From the NCBI GenBank assembly GCA_905250075.1, contig CAJNOP010000719.1, forward strand, positions 41,851 through 105,850: 64,000 nucleotides of DNA, given 5' to 3'. Both the position numbers and the translations under genes were made by a program. Each line of letters begins with the position of its first letter. The stretch's first letter is position 1. Source of the DNA: Rotaria sp. Silwood1 (Eukaryota; Rotifera; Eurotatoria; Philodinida; Philodinidae). The notes under the pieces were generated by a model, which was given only the letters and a program-made list of their open reading frames with translations, did no database searches and was not told where the DNA came from. Shown in pieces: positions 51,401-61,576 of this stretch.

Positions 51401-52694
51401 AAAATCGCATTCAATAGCTAAATATGCATATGTCTTAAATGCCATATGTTCTACATAGTCAATAAAAGATGTCATTACATCGATATATATATATATATAT
51501 ATATTTGTTCAAACATATGTAAATGATCTCAGATTAGAGATAAAATTTATGCTTTACTATGTAGTATAAGTTAGTGTCCAAGAAGTGGGAAGTTCCTCTT
51601 GAGATTATAAATGGACGGATTTACTCTATATTTTTAAGCAGTTGTATTTATTTTTAGAATTACAATACTCATCAAAGATTTCTTTTTTCTTTCCTGTAAT
51701 CTTTTTGATTATTCCTCAATATATCCATATGTCTTGACAGAATTAAAACAGAAGAAAATAGATAAGAATTTCTTGTATGTTTACCAGTAAATAGAAATCC
51801 AAAGAAAAGGTTCTTATCAATCAATAGCATCATCGGGAAAGAAAATTGATCGATCACATACTCTGTTGTTCTGTCCTCTATTATTTCATATAGAAAAATA
51901 GACTATTGGGCCTTATTTACTCGATCTTTCTGAGTCCTTCTCATATTGATCATATTACTTGTTGATATTTGAATGATATATTCATCGATTTTTTTCTCTC
52001 TCTCTTTTTTTTTAATTCTTAATAGAAAAATCAACAAAACTAAGCACTTCATTAATATCATCTTTCAAATATTCCAGGTAATCAACTAGTGATATCATTT
52101 ATCGAAACAGATGTTTTTTTTTCTTTCGAATTTTTTATCATTAAAAAAAAAAAGAAATAGAATTGTCGAGAAACCATTGATTGGTAAGAATATTGAGAAG
52201 AAATCAGTATTATTATGATTACTATTTGTCATAGATTCCGAATTTGTGACATTGTCAACAACACAAGCAACAATATTCAAAAAATCTGATAAGTTTCTTC
52301 AGGGTTTGTATATTGACTTCATCTTATTTTCTTTCTTTGTTCATTCTGTAATGAGATAAGATTGTCAAATACATTATGGTAATTTACTCTCATCTATATT
52401 CTTTTGTGATTTGTTCAATGATAGATACTTTGGTTTTTTTCTTTTTATTTTTGAGAAGAATGTAATATAAGTATTTGAGGAGTTAATTTTTATTTTGTTT
52501 TTCAAGAAAGTCGATATCAATCAATTAGTTTTATATTTATTTTTGTGATTACATTATTAGTTATATTAGTTTATCTTATTTATAAATGTAAAAGAACAAA
52601 AGGTAATTTCATATACAAAAAAAAAAAATTTTATAAGTTCTTCTTTTTTTTTTTGTCTTTCATTTTAGTTTTTAATATAACATCAATTCAATAA
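48462..52694 (+). CDS. Two-Ig-domain single-pass membrane protein
   Basis: Six exons: 48462..48706, 48764..48878, 49642..49744, 49802..50182, 52507..52602, 52669..52694; 321 residues. A hydrophobic N-terminus (YLLFIVSMTNFFCILILLYI) acts as signal sequence or anchor. Ig domain 1 spans exons 1-3 (FDCLIEPYILAAWRI for the B-C strands, NIQCVIYNN for the F strand). Ig domain 2 is in exon 4 (NILCEIYSYPKSILQFNLN; FTCSIINFPYGN). Exon 5 encodes one membrane helix (SISFIFIFVITLLVILVYLI) followed by KCKRTK, and exon 6 a nine-residue tail. This is a type I adhesion/receptor layout; no orthologue named. The donor at 48879 (AAT|GTACTA) is weak but is the one that keeps the frame. Intron 4 is 2.3 kb and could hide another exon. 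AATAAA lies at 52768..52773. Confidence 0.65.
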
Positions 52695-52767
52695 TATTCA
52701 TTATTTAATATAGCTATTTATATTTCTTATTTCATTTGTAAAGGTAAATTAAGATTGTAAATATGAA

Positions 52768-52773
52768 AATAAA
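52768..52773 (+). terminator. Poly(A) signal of Ig-domain gene
   Basis: AATAAA, 74 bp after the stop codon and followed by further AATAAAT copies. Confidence 0.5.
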
Positions 52774-53215
52774 TAAATAATTAGGAGATAAAATAAAAAT
52801 TACACTTGACAAGATGAAGTTTTTCTCTATTCTTAAGGGATTCTTCTTCTTTTTTTTTTCACTCTCTTCAAATCGTCACGCCAAATAAAGAAGACTATTG
52901 TTCATGTCTTTAATGATCTTCATATGTTGCTGTTTTTCTCTTTTTATAAACATCTTGTCAAACATGCGCGACAATGCATACATATGAGAAATTGGATCGG
53001 TTCTGAAGAGACGTCATCATCATTTTATTCTCATATATTCTTTCTTTCTTTCTTTCTTTTTCCATTAGTTTTGGTTTGTTCTTCGTCACAATTACGGATG
53101 ATTGTTTCCTATTTCCTCATTTTTTTTCTTCAAGACTTACTATTTGATTGACTTATTCTAACCGTCTTGATAATTATCACTAAATATAGATTTAAAAAAA
53201 AAAAACAAATCACTA

Positions 53216-55082
53216 ATGAATCACAGTATCATGTCAAATTTTAATGATAGACCATCAGAATGGTTTCGAATATTTCTTATTATATTATTCATAATTATTG
53301 TTCTTATTGGTTTAATTGGTAATATTCTTGTTTTATTATCTGTTTTAACAAATCATATTAAAATTCGTCGTTCATCAACAAATCTTCTTCTTGTTAATAT
53401 GTCATGTGCTGATTTAATTATTCTTATTTTTAATATATTTGATATAATACAATTTTCATTTGATCATTCATGGCCAACAGCTTGGTATCTTGGTTTATCA
53501 TTATGTAAAATAATACGTTTTTTACAAGTACTTGGTTGTTATGTTAGTGTACAAACATTACTTATTATTAGTATTGAAAGGTTAAATTTAATATATATAT
53601 ATACGATTTTCTTTTATTTTTTTGATGACAATATTTTTAGATATATTGCAATAATTCATGCTGTAAAAATTTCTCATTCTAATCGACGTAAACGTTTATT
53701 ATTAATATTTATTTCAATATGGTCTATTGGAATTATAATGGCATTACCGAATTTATTTTTACTTACATTACATCCACTAACTAATCGTCCAGAATATTAT
53801 GTATGTGGTTTATCAGATCATTATACACATCCATATTTTGCTTTATTTTATAAATATACTGAATCAATAGTTTTCTTTTTTATACCTATATTTGTACAAG
53901 TAAGTTAATAACTTATGAATAAAATTAATAACATATATGTATATTGATCTATTTATTCTATTTTGAGTACAAAAAAAGTAATCCTGAAATAGCATAAGTT
54001 TCTTTCATGTTGTATTTGAGAGGTGAGGTTTCTTTTTTTTTTAATGAAAGTCTAGATTAAAGACATTAATTTATCTAATGGGTATTTTTTGAACAAAAAA
54101 GAACCAGGTGTGAATAAAACAGCATGTATAATAAGAATGATTAAGTAAAAGAAAAAAATAATAAGAGAATATCTAATAAGGTCTAATACAACATTATCAA
54201 CTAGAATGAATCTTAATAAAGAATTCAGATTAAAAAATATCAAAAGGTAGACTTTTTATACTTCATTGAATTTCTCCCCATTATTTCTTTTTTTTTTTTT
54301 TACTTTAGAAGATAAGAATTTGACTTTTCTTTAATAATAAGAAGAAAGTACAGACTTTATCATATTACATGATATATTAATAGTAAATAAAAAAAACAGA
54401 AATTAAACAATAAAAAATATACGTTTTTTTTTGTTTTCACAACAATCTGTAGTAAGAATAAATTATGTTTTCGTTGTTTTTGTACATATTGATAGATATC
54501 AGTTCATTTTCATAAATATTTAATTTACTATTCTAGGCAATACTTTATATACTTATTTGTCGTAAAATTTTTTTGGTTGATCGTGCTGTACAAGCACATT
54601 TTCGTGCTGAACAATTACAATGTTCAATAAGTGATTCTCATCGACAATATTCAGGAACAAAAACAAGTTCATCACTTCCGACACCATTAACCGATAATAA
54701 TCTAAGTTTAATGGCAATGATGACACCACGTTCACAATCTAATTTAATGCCAATATCAAATTCAACAAATAAAACTGGTGATACAGCACGTAAACGAGCT
54801 ATTATTATGTTATTACTTGTTACATTATTATATTTTATTGCATTTTCACCAGCACAAATTAATTTTATTTATACACAAATAAATCGATTACATCATTTAT
54901 ATGAAAATCGTCTTTTTTTTATTATATCAATATTATTAGTTTTATCATCAACAGCTTTTAATCCAATATTATTTTATATATTTAGTAAATTTTTTCGACA
55001 TAAATTTAATATTATTTTACGTCGTTTATGTCCAATATGTCGTATACATTTACGACGACAAAATGATTTTCCAATGATTTAA
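53216..55082 (+). CDS. Class A (rhodopsin-family) GPCR, peptide-receptor-like
   Basis: Three exons: 53216..53580, 53641..53899, 54537..55082; 389 residues. TM1 carries GN (35-36), TM2 SCADL, TM3 starts at C97 and ends SIERY (DRY-type motif, split by intron 1). C97 pairs with a cysteine in YYVCGLSD of loop 2. TM4 is LLLIFISIWSIGIIMALP, TM5 ESIVFFFIPIF, TM6 AIIMLLLVTLLYFIAFSP (without the usual CWxP tryptophan), and TM7 ends STAFNPILFYIF (NPxxF variant of NPxxY). Intracellular loop 3 is long and Ser/Thr-rich, with TPLTD and SRH patches. It resembles neuropeptide receptors, but the ligand cannot be inferred. The ATG at 53216 is the first in frame; a second at 53231 is possible. Intron 1 is only 60 bp, in frame and stop-free. 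AATAAA at 55151..55156. Confidence 0.85.
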
Positions 55083-55150
55083 TGAAATAATCCTTATAAT
55101 CATGATTTCTTTTTTGTTTGTTTTTCTGGAAAATTGTAATAGAGTACGAA

Positions 55151-55156
55151 AATAAA
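55151..55156 (+). terminator. Poly(A) signal of the GPCR gene
   Basis: AATAAA in ACGAAAATAAAAGTC, 69 bp past the stop. Confidence 0.5.
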
Positions 55157-55930
55157 AGTCTTATATACATAAAGAGAAATGATTTAATTATCAAACAACT
55201 GAATTGACATAGAATGGTTCAAAATATTTTTTTGGAACATTGTTTTTTTTACATTTGATCAACAAACGTGTTTTGAAATTTGATTTCGCATCGTTATAAT
55301 CTTACGATAGGGATTATATATCATGTTATCTCATTGAGAACGCCATATCAGATTGGATTGTTGTGTATCAATGTGCCGATAATAAGTTCATATTTTATTT
55401 TCTGTAACCCTAATAGATAGGTATCATTGATTTGATTTAAATATAGCAAGATTTTCTTGAATGATTTCAATTGACATTTAGTTACATTTTTTGGTTCGCT
55501 GATGTGTGGTATCTATCTTGTACGAAACTTTGTCTATTTTGGTTCCTCTAATAATACTATAGAATAGATTAATTTCAAATGTTATTCATTGAATGATAAT
55601 GTGTGTATTTTCCTCAGTTAATGCATGCAAAATACTCTATTCTGTCAAATAGCAAGAATTCAAGATAACTTCGAGACTGTTTGAATCACTACACTATACA
55701 AAAGATATTTTTCAAAATTAGAATAACTCTTGGATAGATGAATTTCATTTTTTTTAAAATATTATTCTGCCTTTCTTTCTCTTGTCTCTTTTATGTTAAT
55801 TTTAATTCTTTTATGAAATGATTACCTCTAGTCAACATTCAAGTTATGCTAACGCAGACTGCTGATATGAATAAACATAATTATTACAATCACCAATAGA
55901 TTTCCTTTACCATGCTTCATACACCGTAGA

Positions 55931-55980
55931 GTATGGATGTGGGTGATTCTTCTTTTTTCATCTGTTATCACACCCACACC
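55931..55980. repeat. Short GATGTGGGTG..CACCCACACC hairpin
   Basis: G-rich arm GTATGGATGTGGGTGA, a 20-odd bp T-rich loop, C-rich arm TCACACCCACACC. It is the smallest member of the TGTGGG-like hairpin set. Confidence 0.6.
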
Positions 55981-56530
55981 TTAATATAATTATCAAACAT
56001 ATGTCATACTTTTCTTGCGCTCAAACTATCTGAACAAATTCTTTCGCAAGACCAGAACACATTGTAGGGACTGGGTTTCGTTTTTATAGAGAAAAATACT
56101 GAAGCGTAACTGAATCCATGTCAGGCGAATTATTTATGAGCGGCAGCATATTCGCTCATAATGCACATCATGATTATAATGTGAGTCTAAAAAAAAACAA
56201 TCGTTTTCGAGAACTACATAATAAAATGATGTGCATCGTCTGAGATCATCAATCAATTATGTCCATAAATATACGAATCTAAAGTAAGATACAGTATGAA
56301 TCGAAAAAAAGAAGAGTATCTTTATCAAAATATTTATGCGGTTTTGGCGGTGAACAGTGAAGAAAAGAAAGCTACACCCACACCTCCGAACTTGAATAAT
56401 AAATACAAATTAGATCCTACATAATTGTAAGAAATTAACACATTGTGAATTTGTTCATCCGCTACCTAATGCAGGAACTTCATTATCAAAGCCGACAATA
56501 GTAGATCTTATTGCTTAGACAACATCAAAA

Positions 56531-56952
56531 GAAGGGTGTGGGTGTGAATGGGTGGATGCGAGTGCAGGTGTGTGATATCTCTTCATTTACACGCACACGC
56601 ACACCCACAATATCGATATTTGATAAAACTATTTATGCTTTCTGAAGAACTATAAATGTACATGTATGTCATCCTGGTGCATACACGACATTTTCTCTGT
56701 ATAGAAATGTTACAAAGAGAATTCAACTATAGAGAAGCTGGTCATAAAACTACTATGACAGTTCTATAAACGAATTACACGATCATGATAGGTATTAGCA
56801 TTTTCTTAATACAGAATTCACACTAATGCCAAAGCATTAAATTATTTTTTTAACACTAATGCAAAAGCATTAAGTTAATTTTTTAATGTTAATACAAAAG
56901 CATTAAAAAAAGTATTAATTAATGCAATGTTAATGCTAATCCGACACCCCTA
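56531..56952. mobile_element. Solo end of the foldback family seen at 1979-4141
   Basis: From the GT/CA hairpin (56531-56609, same spacer GATATCTCTTCATTTACAC) through ATGTACATGTATGTCATCCTGGTG, GAATTCAACTATAGAGAAGC and GATCATGATAGGTATTAGC to the tip CCGACACCCCTA, this block follows the right arm of the 2 kb element closely. The partner left arm is not seen nearby, so it is a truncated copy or one end of a larger element. Confidence 0.75.
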
Positions 56953-56979
56953 TAATATATCATATATTGTATTAAATGA

Positions 56980-57110
56980 TCATCCATTTACTAAATATAA
57001 TAATGGCTCAAGACATTGAACAGCTTGATTTTGTATTTCGCCTCATGTATCTTAGAATAATTTTAAAATACCTTGGACAATATGATGTTGACATATATCT
57101 TCATTATTAT
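56980..57110 (-). pseudogene. CAND1-like HEAT-repeat fragment
   Basis: On the minus strand the frame running out of the helicase relic reads HHIVQGILKLF, a stop, DT, a stop, then GEIQNQAVQCLEPLLYLVNG. This resembles the N-terminal HEAT region of CAND1 (pattern ILKLLED-NGEVQNLAVKCLGPLV), the cullin-associated exchange factor. Two stops lie inside about 40 codons. The identity rests on one short match by eye, so it is an inference. The fragment lies just beyond the transposon tip. Confidence 0.5.
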
Positions 57111-57362
57111 CTTTGATATCATTATCTTGTTCAATTAATTGTTCAAGATAATTATGACGTTCACTAGATGTTGATGAACGATTAAGCATTTCTACCTTGT
57201 ATAACTTTTTGATTAACATTGTATTTATATCTTGCACTAGCTAAGATTTTTCTTCAATTTTATTAACAGTCATTAAACGTAAAACTCGTACTTCAATTTT
57301 TATCCTATAAGAGATATACGATCTTGTGCTTGTTGATCTTAATGTGAATTTCAATTAGAATC
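57105..57362 (-). pseudogene. SWI/SNF ATPase (SMARCA2/4, Brahma) helicase-tail relic
   Basis: Read on the minus strand across frames, this matches the end of the second helicase lobe of Brahma/BRG1. First frame: DSN, stop, NSH, stop, DQQAQDR..LIG (compare the conserved QAQDR-HRIGQ motif). Second frame: EVRVLRLMTVNKIEEK. Third frame: LASARYKYNVNQKVIQ. Fourth: MLNRSSTSSERHNYLEQLIE. At least three frameshifts and two internal stops break it. No flanking helicase exons were found, so it is a captured or leftover fragment, not a gene. Confidence 0.72.
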
Positions 57363-57370
57363 AAATAAAA

Positions 57371-57416
57371 GGTAGGGGGTGTCAGTGTAAAAAAAACATT
57401 CACATCCACACACCTC
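57371..57416. repeat. Short GGGTGTCAGTGTA..CACATCCACACACC repeat
   Basis: A brief inverted GT/CA pair whose left side (GGGGGTGTCAGTGTA) matches the start of the larger hairpin at 62929 (GGGTGTCAGTGTA), suggesting a common element. Confidence 0.45.
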
Positions 57417-58337
57417 AAACGACATTGTGGACCACTTTAAATACGCGTGTGTCTCGTGCCGAATTACTTGAAATTTGATCAATGCCCTTAGTTCTAAAGT
57501 ACCATTTAAAATTGAAAATGTACAATACTGTGATTGACACAAAGAAACATATTATTTATCTCAAAAGCTGGAGAACTGGATTGACAAACTTTGGAAATTA
57601 CTATTCAACTTAAAGAAGAGGATGAGCTAAAGAAAGACTATATGACGACATTCATCATTTGAATCACATTTATTCGTTTCTAGTTGCATACAATCACGTT
57701 CATCTCTGCCATTGTTAGTCAGGAATACTGCTACAAATCTGACGCCAATTCAAACAAAATGACGAATTACATGTTTTCAAGCCCATATACAACAAGTTGA
57801 CTCGCTCATAAAATTTCCGTGTATAACAATAAGAGTAACCAATCGAAAAGAATTCAAGTGAATCATTGACCGATTTTCGCAAAAAAAGATATACATCGTT
57901 CCTCATCTTTTTGGAAAACATTTGATATTCAGATACTTTAATAAAACATGTACTTACACATGTTTTGGAACAGTGAGCGAAGGTAAATGTTTTTATGGCA
58001 ACATTCTTCCATTTAATACTAAAACTGAATATTTCATAAATAGAGAGATATTTTCTTTTCTTTTTTTTTGAATGATACGTTGCGTGGCTCTCATGAAAAG
58101 TTTCACGCCAAGAGTATGCTCACTTTTCCAATAGCTCCAAACATGAACAGACACTACCACTGCTCTTTCTATCGCTTGTATATTTTTGCTTGAAGTAAAC
58201 ACTTTTTTCAAATAATCTGTGCTGAGAGTGAGGATGAGAATATGAAGATATGATACCCTCACCAACCCTCGTGCTATAGAAATTCTAAATTGTGATTCGA
58301 GAGTCAAATGTAAAACTTATAAATCCAAAACGGGACT
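57417..58337. other. Unassigned DNA, no gene recognised
   Basis: Less AT-rich than the first half of the window. A 104-codon minus ORF at 57993-58307 has no domain, no convincing splice partners and unusual codon use, so it is not called as a gene. Confidence 0.45.
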
Positions 58338-58345
58338 AATTCAAG

Positions 58346-58851
58346 ACAGGGTTGGAACCGGTCCGGCAAACCGGTACCGGTCCGGCCGGACCGGTACCGG
58401 ACCGGACCGGACCGGTTGAAGAAATCAACCGGGCCGGTAAACACCGGAATTTCACCGGTTGAAATTTTTCAAAAATCTTCTTTGTTAATCCTGTCTTTGA
58501 CCATAAAAACTAAGGTATCACATGTTTTTTCTGTCAGAATAGGTAAAAAAGTGCTCAAAACATATGTTATATTAATCGTTTTTCCTGAGGTTCTCTTTAA
58601 AAAGATTCATTATGATGAGTGTCTTTTACATGCGCCTTAAACTATTTCATATTTGGAGCGATTTTTTCTAAAAATCGGTTTTCAAAAAAAAATTCGACAT
58701 TTTTCCACCGGTTTTTAACCGGTTTTCACCGGAATTTCACCGGTTGGACATGTGATTCCAACCGGCCGGTTTCCGGCCGGACCGGACCGGTAGGATTTTT
58801 CAACCGGCCGGACCGGACCGTTTTAATATTTCTCAACCGGTTCCACCCCTG
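58346..58851. mobile_element. 506 bp hAT-type MITE with CCGGACCGG arrays
   Basis: The tips CAGGGTTGGAACCGGT (58346) and ACCGGTTCCACCCCTG (to 58851) are flanked by the perfect 8-bp direct repeat ATTCAAGA (58338..58345 and 58852..58859). Both arms are dense in CCGGTCCGG / ACCGGACCGG and AACCGGCCGG units; the middle is AT-rich. The ORFs across it are by-products of the array. It is the same design as the element in ODAD4 intron 4 (hAT duplication, GC-rich arms), but the repeat unit is different. Confidence 0.88.
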
Positions 58852-58859
58852 ATTCAAGA

Positions 58860-59637
58860 GTTCCATGCATTCACAATGAAGAACAAATACTACGTGATAT
58901 CGGCTTGTTTCTTTCAACGGCAAGGACAAAAAGAATGAGACAAAAAAATTAGCAAACTCAACACGAACCGTATTCAGACAGGTTTATTTTCAGCAGTAGG
59001 TAAAACTTCATCGATGAGCACATATTTTAAATCGATAATTGGAGCAAATATGTCTCCACTTTTCTGTACATGTATTTTGACAATTTTGATAGATTTTGAA
59101 CAAATTATCGGCTGTTCACTACTGATAAGACATTATTATAACTGAAAATTTAGCATTCTGTGATGAGAAAAATAATTATGACACACAAGTGAACTTATTG
59201 ACAGTATATAGTTTATTACGTAGAAATGAAAGAATCAAACTGCATAGCCTATTTCTAGTATTTCGATGATTTCAAATAGCCTAGGAGATAAATAATCACA
59301 TTGGACATTTTTTGGAACGAGTTTTGATAATTTCACTAGTAACTTCTTTTACCGTATGAATTAGAGTCCTTTTTACAGCAACTGATGCCATTAGTGATCC
59401 TCATTTAATTGTTCTACTGTATGACTTTCAAGCAGAACCCATTCCGCAGTTAAACATAAAGCCATGGTAGTTTATTATTTGAATCTAAATTTCGAAAGTC
59501 AAATGTGTTGTTTCATGGAAATTGGCATGGTCGGTCAAGATTAAAAATGTATTAAATAAATGATGTAAAAATGATCGAATGGTTTTCACGGTCTTTTATG
59601 CTTTCAATGGCTGCCTGTTTATTTCAACAACAAGAGT
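58860..59637. other. Unassigned DNA
   Basis: No ORF with recognisable content and no repeat identified. It lies downstream (minus sense) of the D8C-domain relic. Confidence 0.45.
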
Positions 59638-60006
59638 TTATATAGTACAATAACGAGCTTCAGAAATGGCCGGAGAAACAAGTGCATAAACAGAGAAACC
59701 ATGACAGTTGGTCTCAGAAATCTTCATAGGCCAAATGCAACTCATGCCGCTCCAGTTAAAATAAACCGTCTGATTCATCGTCTTTCCCATTGTTGGCTCA
59801 GTAGGATGCTTAAGCTCAACCAGCTCCTTCTGATCCACAACGTGGAGAAGAAACCGAATAGTTAGCAAGACGAGTGCCTGCAACACCCTCAAATCGTATC
59901 TACGTGGGCATATTGCTAAAATATGATTTATCACTCTCAGCCCCAAGATTTGTATTAGTTGTGCGACGAGTGCCATCCGTTATTGACGTGTAATTCGAAC
60001 ACTGAG
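59638..60006 (-). pseudogene. D8C (uromodulin/OIT3-type) domain relic
   Basis: On the minus strand from about 60006 the frame reads CSNYTSITDGTRRTTNTN, later MPT, a TAG where a tryptophan is expected, then IRFEGVAGTRLANYS..PRCGSEGAG. After a frameshift it continues ELVELKHPTEP..NQTVYFNWSGMSCIWPMKI..NCHGFSVYALVSP..ARYCTI and stops at 59638. Order and spacing match the eight-cysteine D8C domain of uromodulin, GP2 and OIT3-like extracellular proteins, several of whose cysteines remain. One nonsense codon and one frameshift indicate a pseudogene, unless missed introns rescue it. It is probably the 3' end of the degenerate gene whose 5' exons lie at 60280-60977. Confidence 0.65.
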
Positions 60007-60279
60007 GCGGAAGAAAGCTCGTCATTGATGTTGTTGCTAGAATGTACTAAAGTGCATAGATGTAATCAAATAGCTAACATCGGTTTGGTTGTCAAACATC
60101 GAAAACTTTAAACCCGCACTGTGGTGTTGTGTGCATGTGTTTCGTATTATAATGTACTCAACTCGAGTTCTAAAAGTCTTGACACTTTAATTTCCAAGAT
60201 TTTCTATGTTCTTTTTAGAGACAACAAATGAAATATCATTTTACAACAGTGATACAAATGAGAAGCGAAAAAAAATATT

Positions 60280-60977
60280 TTAAAAATTTCCTTGCTGGCA
60301 ATCCAGCTTTTCCTGTAAAAAAAAACGAAGTTTGACTAAAATCTTTGTGAACCTTTCAGAAACATTTTCTTCAACGAGACTGTTTAAAAGCTTCCGTGTC
60401 GAGAAGTCACTGCTGTTCCTTACAGAACTAGTTGGAGATTTATTAATTGTGTCAAGATTTAAATGTACCAATATTGTACGTAGGAATGCATTAATAACAG
60501 TATGTCCTATCAGCTGTTGCATTCTAGAATAAATTTTAAAAAAGCTCACTGGATGTTTCTTTAGTCGTTGATAATGTTGTTATTACTGTAATTGTTGGTT
60601 CCGGCACTGAAATTAGAAAAAATAGAACATTTTCTTCAGCGATCATGTACCATCATTATTGGATTTTGGTTCGAATATTTTCAATGCAATGAATTATTTT
60701 TGGCTGGATATGAAGAAAATTTGAATTTTTTAAATGTCTAACAAGTTGTTCTTCATATAAACTAAGTTAGTTTATTGAAAGAAGACATTTATGCAGAAAT
60801 ACTTTTAAGAAACTATTCGAGATACTTACGATTCCAAATGTAGTTTAGCTGTACTTGTGATCAAATTAAGCCGACCGGACAATATTTTACACAGCCAGTA
60901 CCATGCGCACAATGTCAAAATGTGTGATGATCATCGGGATTTGCGAACATGCCATCAGTTATGCATTGAAATGCTCC
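60280..60977 (-). pseudogene. Chitin-binding (CBM14) domain and Ser/Thr linker relic
   Basis: Minus strand 60977..60830 reads GAFQCITDGMFANPDDHHTF, stop, HCAHGTGCVKYCPVGLI, stop, SQVQLNYIWN. This is the peritrophin-A/CBM14 pattern, with two tryptophan codons changed to TGA and two cysteines lost. A donor (GTAAGTATC) ends it, and an acceptor at 60607 resumes in frame with LPEPTITVITTLSTTKETSS, a mucin-like linker. A further open stretch (about 60530-60280, RMQQLIGHTVINAFLRTIL.. to CQQGNF) continues on the same strand towards the D8C relic. Such chitin-binding plus cysteine-rich mosaics would be secreted. Inference: one decayed multi-domain gene. Confidence 0.6.
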
Positions 60978-61510
60978 AATGATAAGCTTTATAGATGAAA
61001 TTAAAATATATAGAATAACTCCATTATGCATTTTCCTCATGCCTCTTTTCTTTTTTCAACAAGTGCAAATTAATTGAAACAAATATGTCCTATCGTTTTC
61101 TATTAAATTGTTTCTCGGCTTAAGAATAGGTAATTGAATCTTTGCGCACAACATTTATTTTTTCTTTGAAGTAATCCTAGAAATATTCTACCTGTTGTTT
61201 TTGTCCTTGAAATTCTTTCATTTATTTCACAAATAACAAAAACAAATTGCATATAAACGGACAGAAATATCTGCATGACACAAATCGTTTTTCGAGAAGA
61301 GCAAAATTTTGTTCTTGACAAAAAGATTGGACGCTTCCACACAGTTCCGTCCTACTTTTTTAATATCATATTTGTTCTATTCTTTGCTGAAATCAACATA
61401 CACTCCTGGAAAAAAATAATCTTAAGCCAAGATAGAACCATCGAAAGAGTTCATCACCGGATAGTTTGTCAATCGATGAAATCGTCCTATTATGTGATGA
61501 GCTTTGAACG

Positions 61511-61576
61511 TAAGGGTGCGAGTGTGAGCGTGGTTGTGATTGTTGTGATTAATTCCACATCCCACACCCACATCCT
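61511..61576. repeat. GGGTGCGAGTGTG..CCCACACCCAC hairpin
   Basis: G-rich arm AAGGGTGCGAGTGTGAGCGTGG, spacer TTGTGATTGTTGTGATTAAT, C-rich arm CCACATCCCACACCCACATCC. Member of the TGTGGG-like inverted set. Confidence 0.55.

Larger units (their letters stand above)
55083..56530. other. Intergenic, no gene recognised
   Basis: AT-rich DNA after the GPCR with its poly(A) signal at 55151. It contains the GT/CA hairpin at 55931-55980. Short ORFs without content only. Confidence 0.5.

Noticed and set aside
57993-58307. 104-codon minus ORF
   Set aside because: No recognisable domain, unlike the codon use of the firm genes, and no splice partners; cannot be supported.
58619-58929. ORFs over the CCGG-rich element
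   Set aside because: They are by-products of CCGGTT/CCGGAC arrays in a MITE with clear tips and target duplication.
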